Notes under the pieces: generated by a model
Databases searched by the model: none
The model's input: only the letters and a program-made list of their open reading frames with translations
Told to the model about the DNA's origin: nothing
NCBI GenBank assembly: GCA_019359075.1
Contig: JAHHIB010000019.1
Coordinates: 23,287-87,286 of the forward strand
Source of the DNA: Kalymmatonema hyalinum WJT4-NPBG1
Lineage (GTDB): Bacteria > Cyanobacteriota > Cyanobacteriia > Cyanobacteriales > Nostocaceae
Reading direction: 5' to 3'
Length of the DNA stretch: 64,000 nt
Translations under genes and position numbers: made by a program
Part shown: positions 42,953-51,613 of the stretch, piece after piece
How positions within the stretch are numbered: the first letter of the stretch is position 1
How the letters are laid out: every line of letters starts with the position of its first letter

Positions 42953-43206
42953 TGTTGTATTGTTTTTTTGGAACTGTGTTAACCGATCAAGTAAAGTATT
43001 GTTTATTTCCTCGGTAAGATAGATTTAGGAAAGATTTATCGTCATACTAAGCCCTTAGTGTGACAACATCTGCAATCATTATAACCAAAGATTTTTATGC
43101 TTTATCTTTTTCAGGTTTTTGTTGTCAAACGATAAAAACATTTAAATAACATAGTAATTTTCATAGGTTTGTCATTCTGTAAATAATAATTGAAAACTTT
43201 ATCAAT

Positions 43207-44391
43207 ATGATTCAAAAAGTTTCTGCTTCCGGTATTCCGAGTTCTGCTTATATTCATATTCCCTTTTGTAGAAGGCGATGCTTTTACTGTGATTTCCCTG
43301 TATCAGTTGTGGGCGATCGCTTGCGGGGCGAAACATCTGGCACTATCTCTCAATACGTTGATGTACTATGTCAAGAAATTGCCATCACGCCAGCCCTCGG
43401 TCAACCCTTGACTACAATTTTCTTTGGCGGCGGTACTCCCTCTCTTCTGTCTACAGAACAGTTACAACGAATATTGGCAGCGCTTGACAAACAGTTTGGC
43501 GTATCTCCTGGGGTGGAAATTTCAATGGAAATAGACCCAGGTACGTTTGATTTGCTACATCTACAAGGGTACCGCAGTGCAGGTGTGAATCGGATAAGTT
43601 TAGGTGTACAAGCGTTTCAAGAAAACTTATTGCTCTTGTGCGGGCGATCGCACTCGGTCTCTGATATAGTCGCAGCTGTAGACTTGATTCGGCAGGTGAG
43701 GATTCCCGAATTCAGTTTAGACTTAATTTCAGGATTACCGCATCAAACTTTAGATAGGTGGCAGGAGTCTTTAGAAAAAGCGGTTGCTATAGCACCCACG
43801 CACATATCGATTTACGACCTCACTATTGAGCCTGGAACTGCTTTTGGTCGTTACTACAAACCTGGGGATCAACCATTACCCACAGATGAAACCACAGTCA
43901 AAATGTACCGAATGGCACAGCAAATTTTGACGAGTGCAGGTTATGAACATTATGAAATTTCCAATTATGCACAGCCAGGACATCAGTGTCGCCATAATCG
44001 GGTTTATTGGGAAAATCGCCCTTATTACGGGTTTGGTATGGGCGCAGCGAGTTATGTAGAGGGGAAGCGGTTCAACCGTCCGCGTAAAACGAAGGAGTAC
44101 TATCAGTGGGTGCAAGATGGTAGTGTGATTGATTGCGAAGTGACATCACCAGATGAAGTTTTATTAGAAACCTTAATGTTGGGGTTGCGTTTAGCAGAAG
44201 GTGTGAGTCTGGCGGTGCTGGCGGAACGGTTTGGGGAAAAGAAGGTAGAGGAGATTCACGAGTGTTTGCAGCCGTATTATGAGAAAGGCTGGGTGGAAGT
44301 TGTGCAAGAAAGGTTGCGGTTGACTGATCCCGATGGTTTTTTGTTTTCTAATGTCGTGTTGGCGGGGTTGTTTAGGGAGTTGGGGGAATGA
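43207..44391 (+). CDS. hemW: Radical SAM protein HemW (coproporphyrinogen oxidase-like)
   Basis: A 394-residue radical SAM enzyme. YIHIPFCRRRCFYCDF holds the CxxxCxxC [4Fe-4S] motif (Cys21, Cys25, Cys28), followed by FFGGGTPSLL (SAM-binding GGGTP) and EISMEIDPGT. The C-terminal HemN_C domain is at about 300-380. The motif lacks the additional Cys that follows in genuine HemN, and RVYWENRPYYGFGMGAASYV is typical of HemW, a heme chaperone, rather than of the oxidase. In many genomes it is mis-annotated as HemN. Confidence 0.92.
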   Translation: MIQKVSASGIPSSAYIHIPFCRRRCFYCDFPVSVVGDRLRGETSGTISQYVDVLCQEIAITPALGQPLTTIFFGGGTPSLLSTEQLQRILAALDKQFGVSPGVEISMEIDPGTFDLLHLQGYRSAGVNRISLGVQAFQENLLLLCGRSHSVSDIVAAVDLIRQVRIPEFSLDLISGLPHQTLDRWQESLEKAVAIAPTHISIYDLTIEPGTAFGRYYKPGDQPLPTDETTVKMYRMAQQILTSAGYEHYEISNYAQPGHQCRHNRVYWENRPYYGFGMGAASYVEGKRFNRPRKTKEYYQWVQDGSVIDCEVTSPDEVLLETLMLGLRLAEGVSLAVLAERFGEKKVEEIHECLQPYYEKGWVEVVQERLRLTDPDGFLFSNVVLAGLFRELGE

Positions 44392-44500
44392 ACCGCCAAG
44401 ACGAGCCAGCGCTGCAGGAGGGTTTCCCTCCGCAGGCGACTGGCGTCGCCAAGAGCGCAAAGTAATGGTAGGGTGTGTTAGCGACAGCTAACGCACCAAT
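44392..44500. repeat. Palindromic dispersed repeats after hemW
   Basis: GCAGGAGGGTTTCCCTCCGCAGGCGACTGGCGTCGCC-type palindromes at 44412-44452 resemble the block at 17450-17560. GGTGTGTTAGCGACAGCTAACGCACC (44472-44497) forms a hairpin, and a similar motif occurs near 48585-48612. Confidence 0.6.
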
Positions 44501-44508
44501 TTACATAA

Positions 44509-44718
44509 CTACCCTTGTTGCTGTTCAAGGTATTGATGAAGTTTCTTGGGATCAAGGGGAGTTTTGAGTAACACCCAGTTTAAGTAAACTACGAGAACCT
44601 GGTGTTTCAGTAATTTACTTGCACGCTTTGTATTGGTATCACTCAATAGCTTCTCAATCAGAATACCAAGGGCTACTTCAGCAGATGTTTGGATTACCCA
44701 CAACATGATGGTGTTCAT
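44509..44718 (-). CDS. Small protein of unknown function
   Basis: A 69-residue frame, starting MNTIMLWVIQTSAEVALGILIEKLLS, with AAGGAC about 7-12 bases before the ATG on the minus strand. The N-terminal half is amphipathic or weakly membrane-active, while the C-terminus is basic and polar (PLDPKKLHQYLEQQQG). I do not recognise a family. It lies divergent from the HTH-NACHT gene and could be part of that accessory block. Confidence 0.5.
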   Translation of the reverse strand: MNTIMLWVIQTSAEVALGILIEKLLSDTNTKRASKLLKHQVLVVYLNWVLLKTPLDPKKLHQYLEQQQG

Positions 44719-44887
44719 GAATTTCGTCCTTGTTCCGTATCTTTACCCTTCCAGGTTCGTCAACAGGTGTCAGAGAACAAGCCAGCGCAAGGACTGTAGG
44801 ATGTCAGGCTGATGTAAGTCTTTGTCAGAGATAAGTCAGACTTTGAAGTGGGGTAGCTAGAATTAGCACAAGTGATGCTGATAATCT

Positions 44888-47374
44888 ATGGCAGGACGGG
44901 TAGGGCGATCGCTCAAAGTATCTGAAGAAGGAAAACAGAAAGCACAAAAAGCGCTGACTGATAGATGCTTGACTCAGAAAGAGTTAGGCAAAGAGTTAGG
45001 TTTCTCGCGTGAGACAGTCAGCAAATTCTTCCGAGGTTTATCAGTTGACCGACAGTATTTTGTGAAGATTTGTGAGGAGTTGCGGCTGGAGTGGGATGAG
45101 ATTGTTGCTAAACCTGCTAGTCAAGCAGTACAGAGGAACAAACAACAGGATAGCGCTTTAGATATTGATGTACTGGTGCAGGAGGTGCGATCGCGCATTC
45201 ACGACAAAATCCAATACCAGTGCGGAACGATGCGGATGTTGGACATTTCCTACCCTGTTGTGCTTTCAGATATCTACACTGATGTCAACATCTTGGAACA
45301 GATAACCAGCCAGCAATGGCTAGACATTCCAGACTTGCTGAAAGGCTTTAATCCAGAATCAGATGACTTTGACACACCGGGACATGGTAAGCGACGGCAA
45401 CGCGTACCAGGGTTGGATGCTGTGTCGCGATACTCTAAGCTGATGCTACTTGGAAAACCAGGAGCAGGTAAAACCACGTTTTTGCAGTGGGTGGCGATTA
45501 AGTGCGACTTGGGTGAGTTTCAGCTTGATAGAGTACCGATATTCATTCAGCTGAAAAATTTTGCTGAAGACACTAGAAGAGATGACAGCAAGTTCAAATT
45601 ATTGAACTACATTAGCCAAGAATTTAGCGATTGTGGTATTGCCGATAAATCGGTTATTGAAATGATACTTACCAACGGAAAAGCCTTAATTTTGCTGGAT
45701 GGCTTGGATGAAGTATCACAAGAAGATGATGATGAAGTAGTTAAACAGATTCGCCGATTTGTTAATAAATATTTCAAAAATCAGTTTATTATCACCTGTC
45801 GCATTCCTGCCCAGAAATACAGATTTCAGGCATTCACCGATGTTGAAGTTGCAGATTTTAACGATGAGCAAGTTGCAGCCTTTGCTACAAAGTGGTTTCT
45901 AGCAGTTCCCAGGAATGATGCGGAAGGGGGGAAAGCTACAGCAAAGCTGTTTATTAAGAAGCTGAGTTTAGCAGAAAACAAGCCTATCCGAAAACTCGCA
46001 GTAACACCAATATTGCTGAATATAACTTGCTTTGTTTTCCAAGCAAAAGGCGAATTTCCGTCAAAACGCTCCGAGCTTTATGAGCAAGGATTAAATATTC
46101 TGCTTAGTAAATGGGATGAATATAAGGGAATTCAACGGGATGAAGTTTATCCCGAGTGGTGTGTACAACACAAGATAGAGCTTCTAACTCAAGTTGCAGC
46201 CCTCACTTTTGAGAAAAACCTTTACTTGTTTGAACAGCGTGAAGGTGAACGGTGTATTGCTAACTATTTACACACTTTACCTAATACCCAAAATGACCGA
46301 GCAATATTACAACGGAATAGTCAAGCATTGCTAAAATCTATTGAGGCGGAACATGGGTTACTAGTGGAGAGAGCGCGAGGAATTTACTCTTTCTCCCATT
46401 TAACGTTTCAAGAGTATTTCACAGCAAAATGGTTTGTTGAGCGTACTGATTGGAAAGGTTTGATTAGCCACATCAGTGAGAAAAGCTGGCGGGAAGTATT
46501 TTTACTCTCATCTGAAATGATGAAGCCTGCCGATAGCCTACTATTGTTGTTAATGAAGCGAAAAATTGATGGGCTGGTGGCGGAAGATGATAAGTTGCAG
46601 AAGTTTTTGGGGTGGGTGGATGAGAAAGCGAGGTCAGTTGATGCTCCTTACAAACTTGTTGCAGTTCGAACCTTCTATACCTTTGAGTTTGATCTCATTC
46701 GTCCTCTTGACCGTAATCTCAGTTGGGATCTCGCTTCTCACTACGAACCTGCTATCGATCCTGATTTTGAGAGGGGTTACGATGATTGGCTACTACAATT
46801 ACAAGAAAGGGAAACCTTTAAATATTGGGATAATTACTCCGACAACTATCCTACATCCAATCCTGGCTATTCATCTACATTAACCGCAACCTCAAGTCTT
46901 CAAGATAAAACTCCCTTTAACTACGAGGTTGCTCTTGATCTTGCCCTCGACCAGAAGATTCTTGCTAGAGATTTGGACTTCATGCACGCTGAAAGCTTTG
47001 CTCTTGAACTGGACTTTGCTATTCCCTACGCTCTTGATTCCCAGTTACGGCAGAAGTTGCAAAGTTTACGTACACAATTATCAGCTTCTGTGGTTGAAAC
47101 CTGGGAGAATTGGGAGCAGTGGTGGCAAGAAAACGGTCAATCTTGGACTGAGCAACTGAGAGCCGTGATGATTGAACATCGCAATATTGGGCATGACTGG
47201 CAACTGAGCGACGCACAAAAGCAACTGTTACAGCAGTATTACGATGCCAATAAGCTACTGGTAGATTGCCTGAATAGCGATTGTGATGTCAGCCGCGAAG
47301 TCAGGCAGGACATTGAGGATACATTGCTGTTGCCTATGGCGGAGATTGAGAAGAGTCAACAACGCATTTTGTAG
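44888..47374 (+). CDS. HTH-NACHT (bacterial NLR-like) STAND ATPase
   Basis: An 828-residue protein. Residues 22-70 form a helix-turn-helix (LTQKELGKELGFSRETVSKFFRGLSV). The NACHT module follows: Walker A LLGKPGAGKTTF (about 187-198) and Walker B ALILLDGLDEVSQED (about 265-279), then ILLNITCFVFQAKGEFPSKRSELYEQGL and SFSHLTFQEYFTAKWF, the classic conserved end of NACHT/STAND modules. The C-terminal 330 residues form a helical sensor-like region with Trp-rich and Gln-rich segments. NACHT proteins oligomerise on ligand sensing, and several bacterial ones defend against phages; here the effector may be the HTH part or absent. It precedes two toxin-antitoxin-like modules. Confidence 0.9.
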   Translation: MAGRVGRSLKVSEEGKQKAQKALTDRCLTQKELGKELGFSRETVSKFFRGLSVDRQYFVKICEELRLEWDEIVAKPASQAVQRNKQQDSALDIDVLVQEVRSRIHDKIQYQCGTMRMLDISYPVVLSDIYTDVNILEQITSQQWLDIPDLLKGFNPESDDFDTPGHGKRRQRVPGLDAVSRYSKLMLLGKPGAGKTTFLQWVAIKCDLGEFQLDRVPIFIQLKNFAEDTRRDDSKFKLLNYISQEFSDCGIADKSVIEMILTNGKALILLDGLDEVSQEDDDEVVKQIRRFVNKYFKNQFIITCRIPAQKYRFQAFTDVEVADFNDEQVAAFATKWFLAVPRNDAEGGKATAKLFIKKLSLAENKPIRKLAVTPILLNITCFVFQAKGEFPSKRSELYEQGLNILLSKWDEYKGIQRDEVYPEWCVQHKIELLTQVAALTFEKNLYLFEQREGERCIANYLHTLPNTQNDRAILQRNSQALLKSIEAEHGLLVERARGIYSFSHLTFQEYFTAKWFVERTDWKGLISHISEKSWREVFLLSSEMMKPADSLLLLLMKRKIDGLVAEDDKLQKFLGWVDEKARSVDAPYKLVAVRTFYTFEFDLIRPLDRNLSWDLASHYEPAIDPDFERGYDDWLLQLQERETFKYWDNYSDNYPTSNPGYSSTLTATSSLQDKTPFNYEVALDLALDQKILARDLDFMHAESFALELDFAIPYALDSQLRQKLQSLRTQLSASVVETWENWEQWWQENGQSWTEQLRAVMIEHRNIGHDWQLSDAQKQLLQQYYDANKLLVDCLNSDCDVSREVRQDIEDTLLLPMAEIEKSQQRIL

Positions 47375-47465
47375 CAGATATTTTCTTTTTTAAATTCCTA
47401 GTTATTTTATCCAATATAGAGTCAAGTAAACATTGATAATCTTGAAAACAAGAGGATAATTCAAA

Positions 47466-47732
47466 ATGTCTAAAGAATTAAATGACTTAATGAAACAAGC
47501 AGACGCACTCACACCCGATGAGCAACTGCGTCTAATCGCCCACTTAACACAAAGACTGCAACATTGCGAGATTACACGCAAGCCACGCCGTAATGTGATG
47601 GAATTTGCGGGAATCGCACCTAACCACTTAGGGGGTATGGATGCTCAAGAATATATCACACGCATGAGACGCGGGGAGTTTCCGGAGTTAGAAATTGAAG
47701 AAATCGAATCAAGAAACAAGAGTGACTGTTGA
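47466..47732 (+). CDS. Antitoxin-like protein (VapB type) of a broken PIN toxin module
   Basis: An 88-residue protein with an N-terminal helical segment (LMKQADALTPDEQLRLIAHLTQRL) and a C-terminal acidic tail (EFPELEIEEIES), typical of antitoxins that pair with PIN-domain toxins in cyanobacteria. The downstream toxin start overlaps its end by 11 bases (GTG at 47722). Because the toxin is truncated, this antitoxin is probably an orphan. Confidence 0.7.
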   Translation: MSKELNDLMKQADALTPDEQLRLIAHLTQRLQHCEITRKPRRNVMEFAGIAPNHLGGMDAQEYITRMRRGEFPELEIEEIESRNKSDC

Positions 47733-47814
47733 CGAGAGTTTACAGGGTGTAACACGCCTGTTTCTGGATACCGCACCAGTCATCTATGCTGTAGAGATAG
47801 ATGAATTTATCTAG
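47722..47814 (+). pseudogene. Truncated VapC/PIN-domain toxin
   Basis: A 30-codon frame starting GTG overlaps the antitoxin gene. The product VTVDESLQGVTRLFLDTAPVIYAVE contains the hallmark N-terminal PIN motif LFLDTAPVIY with its first catalytic Asp. It stops at TAG 47812, whereas complete PIN toxins have about 130-140 residues. The remaining three acidic residues are lost, so it must be inactive. The DUF433 gene begins where the toxin body should be, suggesting a deletion or insertion. Confidence 0.75.
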
Positions 47815-47833
47815 TAAAGAAGCGAGTTTAACT

Positions 47834-48175
47834 ATGACAGTCAAAGAATTTAAAATTCAACTACTAGCATTAAGTCCAACAGAAAAAGCTGAAGCAATAC
47901 AAATATTAACTCAAACTTTAAGCAACGGTTCGCTAGGAATTACAAAAACACCTGGTGTTATGGGGGGAGATGCCTGTATCCATAAAACTCGTCTTCCGGT
48001 TTGGCTATTCGTGAGTTTGAAGCGTCAAGGGGCAACTGATGCGGAACTGCTGAAAATGTACCCGCAATTGAGTGCTGCCGACTTGGTGAATGTCTGGGCT
48101 TATGCTGATGCATACCCAGATGAAATTGAAACGGCACTCCGAGAGCAAGAAGAAGCTATGCAGCAAGAAATATAA
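47834..48175 (+). CDS. DUF433 antitoxin-like protein
   Basis: The product from ATG 47834 has 113 residues; an ATG at 47801 adds 11 residues and overlaps the vapC remnant. The DUF433 domain is at about 45-105: GVMGGDACIHKTRLPVWLFVSLKRQGATDAELLKMYPQLSAADLVNVWAYADAYPDEI, including the family's G..cI..TRi.V..l hallmark. DUF433 proteins act as antitoxins for DUF5615 PIN-like toxins; the partner gene follows after 6 bases, so the two form a type II-like module. Confidence 0.88.
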   Translation: MTVKEFKIQLLALSPTEKAEAIQILTQTLSNGSLGITKTPGVMGGDACIHKTRLPVWLFVSLKRQGATDAELLKMYPQLSAADLVNVWAYADAYPDEIETALREQEEAMQQEI

Positions 48176-48181
48176 TAATAT

Positions 48182-48517
48182 ATGGCAAGTCTCTATGCAG
48201 ATGAACAATTTCCCTTGCCAGTTGTAGAATTGTTACGCGCTTTCGGTCACGATATCCTTACAGTTCAAGAATCTGGGAATGCCGGATTTTCCGATCCAGA
48301 TGTGTTGGCTTTTGCTGTGAAAAATGAACGCGCAGTTCTGACGCAAAATCGTCGTGATTACATTAGATTGCACCGCTTACAACCCGACCATGCTGGTATT
48401 ATTGTCTGCACAGACGATCGCTCTTTTGAACGGCTAGCTACTCGCATTCATGAAGCAATCTCTACGGTCGAAACCTTAAAAGGTAAATTGATTCGAGTCA
48501 ACCGCCCGTCGGAATGA
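48182..48517 (+). CDS. DUF5615 PIN-like toxin candidate
   Basis: A 111-residue protein: MASLYADEQFPLPVVELLRAFGHDILTVQE has the family's D-E (L.aDE.f) start, then a conserved aspartate in FSDPDVLAFAVKNERAVLTQNRRDY (N..DF-like) and HAGIIVC. DUF5615 domains are PIN-like and presumed RNases paired with DUF433 proteins. Together with the gene 6 bases upstream it forms a complete toxin-antitoxin pair. Activity is not proven for this family in general. Confidence 0.88.
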   Translation: MASLYADEQFPLPVVELLRAFGHDILTVQESGNAGFSDPDVLAFAVKNERAVLTQNRRDYIRLHRLQPDHAGIIVCTDDRSFERLATRIHEAISTVETLKGKLIRVNRPSE

Positions 48518-48635
48518 ATATCGGCTACGCTTTCAGATGCTTTTTAGCTGTCAGTAAAAATTCACATAAAAAGTCATATGAGGATGCGTTAACGCAGTGT
48601 AACGCACCCTACAGGTAAATAACTCGTAACTCTTT

Positions 48636-49043
48636 TTACGGCACAACCAACACTGGGCAAGGAGAAAGGTTAATCACACGAGTGGTAACGCTATCAGTTG
48701 CCCCTTCGTCAGTCAAGCCTAGTCCCCGACACCCCATGACGATTAAATCTGCCCCTATTTCATCTGCAACATCGCAGATGGTGAAAGCAGGTTTGCCTTG
48801 CCGTTCAATGGTTTCGGCTGGAATCCCTTGCCCAGAAAACAGAGATTTGGCTGTTTCTAGCAGTTGGGCAACTGTCTCTGGTGAGGACATTACATCCCCG
48901 TTGGGGGAGTCTGCGACGGGTTCCTCAACTACACTCAGCAGCACTAAGCGGCTGCTATGTTTTTGCACGAGTTTGACAACCATATCGGCTGCTTCCCGTG
49001 TTTCCCGACTTTGATCAATTGGAAATAGAACTGTTTTAAACAT
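48636..49043 (-). CDS. Universal stress protein (UspA family)
   Basis: A 135-residue single Usp domain: MFKTVLFPIDQSRETREAADMV at the start, IGADLIVMGCRGLGL in the middle and SVTTRVINLSPCPVLVVP at the end. The ATP-binding G-2x-G-9x-G(S/T) motif is only partly kept (GCRGLGLTDEGATDSVTTRV), so nucleotide binding is uncertain. Such proteins help stress survival. It is divergent from pgk. Confidence 0.9.
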   Translation of the reverse strand: MFKTVLFPIDQSRETREAADMVVKLVQKHSSRLVLLSVVEEPVADSPNGDVMSSPETVAQLLETAKSLFSGQGIPAETIERQGKPAFTICDVADEIGADLIVMGCRGLGLTDEGATDSVTTRVINLSPCPVLVVP

Positions 49044-49118
49044 TCTGATTCACCTCCGCCCCCCTGACTCGGTAAAATCTGGATGGATCTACTTAAAAAA
49101 CATAACAAAAAGGCAATC

Positions 49119-49124
49119 AGGAGG
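49119..49124 (+). promoter_or_regulatory. Perfect Shine-Dalgarno of pgk (AGGAGG)
   Basis: AGGAGG ends 8 bases before the GTG start codon of pgk at 49133. The strong site decides in favour of this GTG start. Confidence 0.85.
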
Positions 49125-49132
49125 TTTGTGCC

Positions 49133-50335
49133 GTGCCAAAGAAAACTTTAGCAAATTTATCTGCAGAAGACTTGTCTGGTAAACGCGCCCTGGTACGAGT
49201 TGATTTTAACGTACCTGTGGATGATGCCGGCAACATTACAGATGATACTCGCATCCGTGCTGCTCTGCCGACCATACAGGATTTGACGCAGAAGGGAGCT
49301 AAGGTGATTCTAGTGAGCCATTTTGGGCGTCCTAAGGGTGTAGATGATAAATTGCGCCTAACCCCGGTTGCTAAGCGTCTATCTGAGTTATTGGGCCAAG
49401 AAGTCGTTAAAACTAACGACTCTATCGGCGATGAAGTTTCCGCTAAAGTGGGGGCTTTGCAAAACGGACAAGTGCTGTTACTGGAAAACGTCCGTTTCTA
49501 TAAAGAGGAGGAGAAAAACGACCCAGAATTCGCCAAAAAACTGGCAGCAAATGCTGATTTGTATGTCAATGATGCTTTTGGTACCGCACACCGCGCCCAC
49601 GCTTCTACTGAAGGTGTGACTAAATACCTCAGTCCCTCGGTTGGTGGATATTTGATTGAAAAAGAATTGCAGTACCTGCAAAGCGCTATCGAAAATCCTC
49701 AACGTCCTCTGGCAGCGATTATCGGCGGTTCCAAAGTTTCCAGTAAAATTGGCGTGATTGAAACGCTTCTGGAAAAGTGCGACAAACTGATCATCGGCGG
49801 TGGAATGATTTTCACCTTCTTTAAGGCACGTGGTTTGAATGTCGGTAAGTCACTGGTGGAAGAAGACAAGCTAGAACTGGCGAAGTCTTTGGAAGCAAAG
49901 GCAAAAGAACGCGGTGTTGACTTGCTGCTTCCTACCGATGTGGTTGTCGCTGATAAATTTGCCCCTGATGCCAATTCTCAAACCGTCAGCGTAGAAAACA
50001 TCCCTGATGGTTGGATGGGGTTGGATATCGGACCTGACTCGGTGAAATTTTTCCAACAAGCCCTTGCTGACACCAAAACGGTCATTTGGAACGGTCCAAT
50101 GGGCGTGTTTGAGTTTGATAAGTTTGCTGCAGGTACGGAAGCGATCGCCCGCACCCTTGCCGAAATCAGCAAAACAGGTGCTACCACCATCATCGGTGGT
50201 GGTGACTCTGTGGCGGCTGTGGAAAAAGTTGGTTTAGCCGACCAAATGAGCCACATCTCCACTGGCGGCGGCGCTAGCTTGGAGTTACTTGAAGGTAAGG
50301 AGTTACCTGGTATCGTCGCGCTTGATGAAGCATAA
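49133..50335 (+). CDS. pgk: Phosphoglycerate kinase
   Basis: A 400-residue enzyme (normal length) that transfers phosphate between 1,3-bisphosphoglycerate and ADP in glycolysis and the Calvin cycle. Signatures: [15 protein letters not shown] (residues 16-30), SHFGRPKG (substrate-binding His/Arg), [26 protein letters not shown] and the nucleotide-binding [11 protein letters not shown] (about 357-367). It begins with GTG behind a perfect AGGAGG. A hairpin separates it from the NUDIX gene. Confidence 0.97.
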   Translation: MPKKTLANLSAEDLSGKRALVRVDFNVPVDDAGNITDDTRIRAALPTIQDLTQKGAKVILVSHFGRPKGVDDKLRLTPVAKRLSELLGQEVVKTNDSIGDEVSAKVGALQNGQVLLLENVRFYKEEEKNDPEFAKKLAANADLYVNDAFGTAHRAHASTEGVTKYLSPSVGGYLIEKELQYLQSAIENPQRPLAAIIGGSKVSSKIGVIETLLEKCDKLIIGGGMIFTFFKARGLNVGKSLVEEDKLELAKSLEAKAKERGVDLLLPTDVVVADKFAPDANSQTVSVENIPDGWMGLDIGPDSVKFFQQALADTKTVIWNGPMGVFEFDKFAAGTEAIARTLAEISKTGATTIIGGGDSVAAVEKVGLADQMSHISTGGGASLELLEGKELPGIVALDEA

Positions 50336-50355
50336 AAGCTCATAGGTAAAACCAA

Positions 50356-50384
50356 TGTAGAGACTGTACTGTACGGTCTCTACA
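50356..50384 (+). terminator. Hairpin after pgk
   Basis: TGTAGAGACTGTA (50356-50368) pairs with TACGGTCTCTACA (50372-50384) with one G-U pair and a CTG loop. No T-tract follows, so it may stabilise the 3' end or partly terminate transcription before the NUDIX gene. Confidence 0.5.
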
Positions 50385-50401
50385 CTAATAGGGAGAAAAT
50401 T

Positions 50402-51019
50402 GTGGAACCCAAATGGCTGGAATGGACGCAGAAATTACAAGCGATCGCCCAAAATGGTCTAACGTTTTCCAAAGATCCTTTTGATATAGAACGTTACAAA
50501 GCGCTACGGGCGATCGCAGCTGAAATCATGGCGACTTACTCGAACGTCGAACACAGCTCTATCCTCGATTTATTCGCCCGTGAAGTAGGATACGCAACAC
50601 CCAAAGTGGACGTGCGTGGAGCAGTGTTTCGCGACGATACCATATTGTTAGTGAAGGAAAGAGAGGACGGCTGCTGGACTTTACCAGGCGGATGGGCTGA
50701 TGTTGGTGACTCCCCCAGTGAAGTAGCTGTTAAAGAAGTGTATGAGGAATCTGGTTATCAAACACGCCCTGTAAAACTGCTCGCTGTCTATGACAGAAAC
50801 AGACAGGGACATCCACCACATCCACATTACATCTACAAGCTCTTTTTTCTGTGCGAACTTGTGAGTGGTTCCCCATCGCCAAGTATCGAAACGGAGGAAG
50901 TCGAGTTCTTTGCTGAAGATGCGATTCCGGAACTGTCACTTGGACGTGTGACGCCATCTCAAATCACCCGACTTTTCCAGCATCACCGCCTTCCAGATTT
51001 GCCTACAGACTTCGATTAG
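50402..51019 (+). CDS. NUDIX hydrolase with N-terminal ADP-ribose-pyrophosphatase-like domain
   Basis: A 205-residue protein. Residues 1-60 form the helical N-terminal domain found in a group of NUDIX proteins (WLEWTQKLQAIAQNGLTFSKDPFDIERYKALRAIAAEIM). The NUDIX box is at about 99-121: GWADVGDSPSEVAVKEVYEESGY, matching Gx5Ex7REUxEExGU except GD for GE and Lys for Arg. These enzymes hydrolyse nucleoside diphosphate derivatives. It starts with GTG behind GGGAGA and follows pgk by 66 bases. Confidence 0.9.
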   Translation: MEPKWLEWTQKLQAIAQNGLTFSKDPFDIERYKALRAIAAEIMATYSNVEHSSILDLFAREVGYATPKVDVRGAVFRDDTILLVKEREDGCWTLPGGWADVGDSPSEVAVKEVYEESGYQTRPVKLLAVYDRNRQGHPPHPHYIYKLFFLCELVSGSPSPSIETEEVEFFAEDAIPELSLGRVTPSQITRLFQHHRLPDLPTDFD

Positions 51020-51246
51020 GTTGTTACGGTGCAACGAAGTCCCACGCGACAGCTAAAAAATATTATCAAAGCGGGTTTGAGAAAGATATTTTCATCTGAT
51101 TCAACCCTTTCTTAAAAAAACTTCAATCATCTGAGCTATCAGCTACACCTTAAAAGAAACTCAATATGTCTTTAGAAATAGGTATGAAATATTACTTTAG
51201 AGTGAAAAATTTTTCCAAGAAATTCTGCATACTTTAGATATTCCTC

Positions 51247-51361
51247 TTCAGTCACAGGGTGTTGTCCTCTTCTTCAGTGCAGGGTGTATTTAACTTTTGT
51301 TATAGGGTGTATTTAACTCTTCAGTACAGGGTGTATTTAAGTTTTGTTACAGGGTGTACCT
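51247..51361 (+). repeat. Five direct repeats of about 23-25 bp (core AGGGTGTATTTAA)
   Basis: The core AGGGTGT occurs at 51256, 51281, 51304, 51328 and 51351, with spacings of 25, 23, 24 and 23 bases. The flanks alternate between CTTCAGTNC and TTTTGTTAY, so the true unit may be a 47-bp dimer. It is non-coding. Period and alternation differ from CRISPR arrays (no spacers). Confidence 0.85.
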
Positions 51362-51542
51362 ATCATTGTTTTTCTACTAAATTAATACCCATAATACCTA
51401 AATTAATACGTTGGGCTTTATAGCCTGCGCTGGGCTAGCGTACCGTAGGTATACCCTTAAATAAGTCACAATAGCCATCTGGTGAAAAACAATGTAGAGA
51501 CGCTTCAAACAGTGGGTCTTTACAAGGATTGGTGAACAACAA

Positions 51543-51573
51543 GATTCCCGACTTCTTAAAGAAGTCGGGAATC
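51543..51573 (-). terminator. Hairpin downstream of speE (second)
   Basis: GATTCCCGACTTC pairs perfectly with GAAGTCGGGAATC around TTAAA. On the minus strand it is followed by TTGTTGTTC. It backs up the terminator at 51577-51610. Confidence 0.7.
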
Positions 51574-51576
51574 TGA

Positions 51577-51610
51577 GTAACCGATAATTGAAAACTCAAT
51601 TATCGGTTAC
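51577..51610 (-). terminator. Hairpin directly after speE (first)
   Basis: GTAACCGATAATTGA (51577-51591) pairs perfectly with TCAATTATCGGTTAC (51596-51610) over 15 bp with a 4-base loop, beginning 3 bases past the speE stop codon. It probably ends the speD-speE transcript together with the next hairpin. Confidence 0.75.
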
Positions 51611-51613
51611 AAA

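Larger units (their letters stand above)
51020..51613. other. Spacer with direct repeats and two strong hairpins, no gene
   Basis: About 590 bases without a supported gene. It contains a five-fold direct repeat (51247-51361), a palindromic motif GCTAGCGTACCGTAGGTATACCC near 51434 and, at its right end, two hairpins that close the spe operon on the minus strand. Confidence 0.55.

Noticed and set aside
43207..44391. HemN coproporphyrinogen III oxidase
   Set aside because: The motif spacing and C-terminal features fit the heme chaperone HemW, so the enzyme name was not used.
51247..51361. CRISPR array
   Set aside because: The units are only 23-25 bp apart and adjoin without unique spacers, so this is a direct-repeat array, not a CRISPR.
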